Source: Cloeon dipterum
Taxonomy: Eukaryota; Arthropoda; Insecta; Ephemeroptera; Baetidae
NCBI RefSeq assembly: GCF_949628265.1
Contig: NC_088790.1
Coordinates: forward strand, 28,462,545-28,526,544
Length of the DNA stretch: 64,000 bases
Reading direction: 5' to 3'
Numbering within the stretch: position 1 is the first letter of the stretch; the number at the start of each line of letters is the position of its first letter. The notes beneath the pieces are model-generated. The model was given only the letters and a program-made list of their open reading frames with translations, ran no database searches and had not been told where the DNA came from. A program made the position numbers and the translations under genes. Positions 59,055-64,000 of this stretch are shown one piece after another.

Positions 59055-62000
59055 ATGGGGAAAGCGGAATTTTACGACCGTTTTCTCTTCATTTTAATAA
59101 CTGCTACCACCGCCTTCCTCGTTTCCGGAATAGCGTTCACGAAGAAAAATGAAAGTAAGAATTTTTATTTTGCGATATAGAAATCTGATAATTATTTATT
59201 TTGTTCTGGATTTGGAACCTAGTCTTTAACACCAAGCAATGTCTATTTTTTTATATTTTAGGGGTAAGTATTTTAATTGTACATATGGCAATGTAAAACG
59301 ACAAATGTCCTTGCTCCAGTTTTAATTGTATTTCCTGCCTGCAATCTAAAATGACCAGCCCGTGGCCAGATGAAACGGGATAGAGTAAAAAGAACCTGGT
59401 GGCTACATTCCTGTGCGGAGTGACAAAACAAATTATTTGAATTTCCTTCCTAAAAATTCTCAGCATATGTATCGGAAATTCTCATACTAAACCGGCGCAT
59501 TTTTAAAATTATTAAGAGCTTTGCAGCTAGGCTTCTTTATATTATGTGTTTTACTATCAGCTTTATTTCTAGCCGATAATTTTTAGAGACGCAAATGCAA
59601 AATAACATGTATCGAAGTGCGAGCGCTCTTGCAACAAGAGAGTAAGGTTGGCGAGTGGACTATATGTATCTCTCCGTGGCCGAATCTTCCGATTCTCGAT
59701 TGGATCCTGTTAGCTCTCTAAGGCTGCGAAAATTTTGTATCGAACCTTGTAGTTTGTCTCATTTATGCCAGTTAAATTTTGCATGCGGATCTAAATATTT
59801 AAACCCAAAAAAATACAAAAACTCATTTTCTTAACTGAAAAACTATTCATGCTCGGTAATAGTCGGAAACTCTAGACACTCGCGGTATCTTGCCAACTTT
59901 TTTTAAGATTCAATTTTTTAACTCGTTTGACTTCTTGGTAACAGTCATCCATTTAATTAACATTTATTTCTTAAATTAAATTAAATTTTAAAAGTGTTTT
60001 CGATTTCTCTATAGAAATCAAGGAACCAATTGGGAACTCCATCCATGAAACCAACAAATACCACTCGATGAATATCCACTACTTCAACTATCCAGAAGAC
60101 GGTCCTTATTTTCTATGGAAAAATATGGAGATTGAAGAAAATGCGACCAAGTTGAGCGACGACCAATTCGTTGATGGAAAGGTATGAAAAAATTTGAAAA
60201 AAATGATTTGGTATAAATTTGAATTTTAGGTGTTGATTGATCTGCCTCTTGGATTTCAACTTTTTGACCTCAATGTCAACCGCGTAGCAGTGACGAAAGA
60301 AGGGACAATTCAATCTGTAGATCCTTCCGTTAATTGGACCATCGCTCCCTTAAACGCCGAACACGGAATGACCCGCTGCAATATTTCTTACTTCTTTCTA
60401 GGTGAGTGTGAAAGTTAATTAATTTAATTCACGGAGCTTGCTCGAATGTACAGATTTATCTCTTATATTTAAATCTTAACTACACTTGAAACTGTTAAAT
60501 TAATTCAAATCAGTCGAGATTTACTGCGACAAACGTATTTCCAACATGGTGGGAATAATTAATTTGTGGTATTTTTATGTGTGGAATTTTATGGAATGAA
60601 TATAAAATGAAATAAATATTTTCCATGAAAAAAATAGTTCGCGCAATCAGTACTACTAAGAAAAACACCATTATATTGAAATATCTAATATATAATGCAA
60701 GTTTGACTAAAATGGTGCAAAAAACCACATCCGGTTTGCAAAATATATAAACTATCTATTTTGCACCGACACCACTCTAAAAATCGTAAAATTTTAAAGT
60801 TTATAACTAAAACCATAATATTTTTTCAGGAAACATCCTCTACGTCCAGTGGGACAACTTTCGATTCAACCACGTATATTTCAAAGAACGCGAGTTCAGT
60901 TTTCAAGTCAGACTGGGCGAAAGAGGAGAAATCGATTTCATTTACAAGGAAGTACCCTTCAAATTGACAGATGTGCGGGATTATTGTTACTGTCTCAAAG
61001 ATAAACCCGGAATCACGTTTCTTCATCAAGAATTATTTAAAGTTCCCCCCTACAACGAAACTTACGAGCTTGGATATTCGATGGATTTCAAAGCTTACGA
61101 AGTCAAGAATGGGACTGTGGTCAGATTTTCCCCGGCTGACTGGTGCATGTGGCGAAAAAACTGCTTTGACTGCACCACTACTGGGTATTATGTAACCCCG
61201 AATCAAACTGCCCGATGCTGGTGGTGCCCGGCAATCGAGAAGTGTTCCAGCACGAGGGACATTTTGCGGCACGTTTGGGAGGAGAACGGATGCGATTATC
61301 ATCACTTGGATTCCCCGGTTTTCTGCAAGTTCGATATCCTAGGTTTCAAAATTTATTTTTACTTTTGTGTTAAAGGTCTTCGTTATAAAACATATTTTCC
61401 GTTCATTATTTTAATAGAGGAAGAGAGAATCCCTTTATTCCATTTATTTTAAATTAAGAAAGTTTTAAAATTTCATAATAATATTGACTTTTAAAATTTG
61501 CTTGCCAACCGAGCGGCGACCTGAGAAATCGCAGCGAGAGAAATGGAAATCCAGCTAGATTCATTTAAAATACATTTAAAGAATCAGCGATGCTTGATTA
61601 AAATGTTTGAAAACATTTTATACACGTCCTATGCATTTTAACACGAGAGCCTAGGAACAAAAAAATGACAATTTAATTACAAAATAATAATAATAACTGA
61701 CATTTTACTATAGTAAGGCTAAATATAACATTTTGAATATTTATTTGCTGGTGTTGGACCTCTTTGAAAATTAAGAGCTTCAATTAAATAGCCATATTGA
61801 AATAATTTTTTATCTTTTCAGGAAATCAAAGGTTTTTGTTTGGCCTGTTCATCACAAATTTGGCTATTTTAGCCTGCATAGTGTTTAAAGATAAAATTGT
61901 CGGAATAGTTTGTTGTATAATACCGTCGAGATGGAATCGAGAGCGCAACCAACCCACGAATCAGCCAAATCAGCAGGTTGACAATAACCAAGCCGAAGAT

Positions 62001-62198
62001 CAGAACTATGATGAGGAAGAGCAAGAAGGCCAGGAAGAACAGGAAATCGAGCCCGCAAGAAATCAGATATCCGAGGATATCCCGATGGCATCGGCTTATC
62101 ATCCGGATATCCATTGGGTACCAGGAAATCCTTTGGAGATCCATTCTGATGACGAGGATCATATCAACAGAATCTCAAAACTAGGCACCTGGGTGTAA
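59055..62198 (+). CDS. PLX-10: PLXDC-like single-pass membrane protein with long acidic tail
   Basis: Exons 59055-59154, 60015-60181, 60230-60401, 60830-61342, 61822-62198; 1329 nt, 442 aa, the longest standard member. Signal peptide MGKAEFYDRFLFILITATTAF. Exon 2: KYHSMNIHYFNY...FLWKNMEIEENATKLSDDQF. Exon 3: LPLGFQLFDLNVNRVA (Asn for Thr removes the usual NVT glycosylation site). Exon 4: LYVQWDNFRF...FSFQVRL, YCYC pair, PSI signature CWWCPAIEKCSS. Exon 5: short helix (FLFGLFITNLAILACIVF), CC, then a tail of about 95 residues: NQPNQQVDNNQAEDQN, an E-rich part, and a unique segment with several D/H residues ending LGTWV. The family 3' UTR stems are not visible after the stop. Confidence 0.86.
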
Positions 62199-63623
62199 AT
62201 TGAAACTGGCTTTTGCTGGACAATATATATCAAGTATTATCTACATAAATGTTCTGTGTTTCTATTAAATTCACCTTGACTGCCATGAAAATTTCAATTA
62301 AACTCGCTGAAGTATATACGTTTTCACTTCTAAAATCTAAATTTATTCATTCACAAATCTTATTATTTTAATTTGCCATTTTATTTATCTAACCTCTATA
62401 CTCAGTCAGCACACCCCAGGGGCTTTGAGCTCGCCGGAATGTGCAGAACAAAGAGATAATTACAACAAAAATATCTTACCATTCTCTGGCTAAATGAAAA
62501 AATATCGTTTTAAATCAAATAACTTTATAATTAAAAACAATTTTCTTACCTAAACCATTTTCTAGATTTGTATGCCATTGTTTTTGTTACTTAAGCCATT
62601 TTAAAATCTCAAGGACGAGTGTTTTTTAATTAGAAATATGAAAAAATTGCTGTGAATTTTACAGATCATTACCATTACTATTTTATGTAGACCTTAAATA
62701 AGGAAGATTAAACGGACAAGGCATACAATTAATACTTTATTTTTGAACTTAAATAAGATGAACTAACTAAAGAAAAAAATGTAAAACTAAACACTTTCTC
62801 TCAATGCACTGATAATTAAAATTTGTATGAAGAGGGGGAGGAATTCGGTTAGAATTGAATAAAAATGCTCATTTTTTTGTCTCAATTTCCAGTTTCAACA
62901 TAGTCAAAAAATCTCAATTGAAATACTTCTAGAAGCATTTTTTTTATTAATTGAAAGGGACAGAGAGGTGGAAAGTGAGGGTTTAGGTGAGTTTGGGTGT
63001 TTTGCAAGTTTCGAATTCCCTCATTGTCAGAAGCAGCCAACGAAGAAAATACGAATGAAATTTGTTGAGGGGTTTATGTCTGTGAGAGAATTATTTGACA
63101 AAAATCATCTAGGAGCGAAATAATTATTTTAATCGTTGCAAGTGGAAATTGAATGCAAGCAAGGCAAAATGAATGCGTTTAGTCTGAAGGCACGACTTTC
63201 TGGATTAATATTACGAGCTGCAGTGCTGAGCAAAAAGGTTTCACACGCTTAAGTTCGAGTTCAGCACATTGGTAACATCATAAGAATTTGTGTAAAATGA
63301 GCAACATTTGTTTGTAATTAATTAGGGAACTCATATCATGGCAAATTCAATTTATCTACTTTGCAAAGCGGGACGTCTGATATTTAAAAATTGTTCTGGA
63401 ATTTTTGGTTGGGGAATGCGACCTGTAAGAAGACTGTACCGTGGGGGTAAAAAAAACAAGTGTAAGGGGCCAGCAATGAGGCGTTGGGGCGTGGGGCGTC
63501 AATGGGAGAAAGGGGAATAAATAGGAATGCACGAAAGGGAGGAAACTTCTATTGAAATAGAGTCTCTGGTGACGAACCCCTCATTTTACGTCTGGACGCC
63601 AAAGAGGTCGAAAGCTAAAAAAA
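62199..63623. other. Spacer PLX-10 to PLX-11
   Basis: AT-rich DNA without the 40-bp element, then the conserved upstream block from about 63008, split by the same insertion as before PLX-10 (about 63081-63533). Confidence 0.5.
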
Positions 63624-64000
63624 ATGGGGAAGGCGGAATTTTACGACCGATTTCTATTTATTTTAATAACTGCTACCACCGCTATCCTCGTTTCCGGAAT
63701 TGCGTCCAAGGTGAAAAATGAAGGTACGAATCTTTATTTAGCGATATAGAAAGCTGAGAATTATTTATTTTGTTCTGGATTTGGAACGTGGTCTTTAACA
63801 CCAAGCAATGTCTATTTTTAATATATTTTAGGGGTAAGTATTTTAATTGTGTATATGACTATGTAAAACGATAAATGTCCTTGCTCTGGTTTTTATTGAA
63901 TTTCCTGCCTGCAATCTAAAATGACCAGCCCGTGGCCAGATGAAACGGGATAGAGTATAAAGAACCTGGTGGCCACATTCCTGTGCGGAGTGACAAAACA
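63624..64000 (+). CDS. PLX-11: first exon of a further PLXDC-like gene, cut by the window edge
   Basis: Exon 1 is 63624-63723 (MGKAEFYDRFLFILITATTA, nearly the PLX-10 signal peptide) with donor GGTACG; the family norm is GGTAAG. Intron 1 sequence to 64000 closely follows PLX-10 intron 1 (59155-59430). Exons 2-5 would lie to the right. Shared promoter insertion and intron make it the closest relative of PLX-10. Confidence 0.8.

Overview
This is AT-rich eukaryotic nuclear DNA: small coding exons joined by GT-AG introns, with many foldback (inverted-repeat) elements. An arthropod, probably an insect, fits best. The species cannot be fixed from the sequence; a small-genome insect such as a mayfly is only a guess. 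The window holds two tandem gene arrays pointing away from each other.

Left array, 0.6-26 kb, all minus strand: five paralogous chymotrypsin-fold genes, named here SPH-1 to SPH-5 from left to right. Each is spelled by 6-7 short exons ending in the same 57-codon last exon. All five have lost the catalytic serine. The GDSGGP signature reads ADPGGP (SPH-1, SPH-4), GDGGGP (SPH-2) or ADAGGP (SPH-3, SPH-5), so this is a cluster of secreted serine protease homologues (pseudoproteases). SPH-1 (341 aa), SPH-2 (284 aa) and SPH-5 (319 aa) are intact. SPH-3 is a pseudogene with several lesions, and SPH-4 carries a one-base frameshift in a homopolymer. Two large segmental duplications (1-4009 with 15236-19739; about 11244-15235 with 19738-23800) explain the layout. 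The left edge looks like the upstream flank of yet another member.

Right array, 28.4 kb to the right edge, all plus strand: about twelve loci of one family of type I membrane proteins resembling the plexin-domain-containing (PLXDC/TEM7) family, named PLX-1 to PLX-11 plus an orphan last exon. The standard gene has five exons: (1) signal peptide; (2) and (3) conserved ectodomain; (4) ectodomain plus an eight-cysteine PSI domain; (5) one transmembrane helix and an acidic Asn/Gln/Pro-rich cytoplasmic tail. Seven loci are full length and in frame (PLX-1, -2, -5, -7, -8, -9, -10). PLX-3 is a mini-gene made only of exons 1 and 5, with the whole ectodomain gone yet still in frame. PLX-4 and PLX-6 are decayed mini-genes. 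PLX-11 runs off the edge. PLX-5 has its transmembrane exon triplicated in frame.

The PLX genes share a conserved block of about 150 bp just before the start codon and, in several, paired stem-loops in the 3' UTR, one with a compensatory base change. A 40-bp conserved element occurs nine times, in both arrays. Foldback elements are abundant, including one flanked by TTAA and one with a filled/empty-site contrast between duplicated units.

What the two arrays do is not shown by the sequence. Secreted pseudoproteases beside a lineage-expanded set of single-pass receptor-like proteins is a reasonable candidate for an undescribed secreted-factor/receptor or immune-type locus, but that link is inference.
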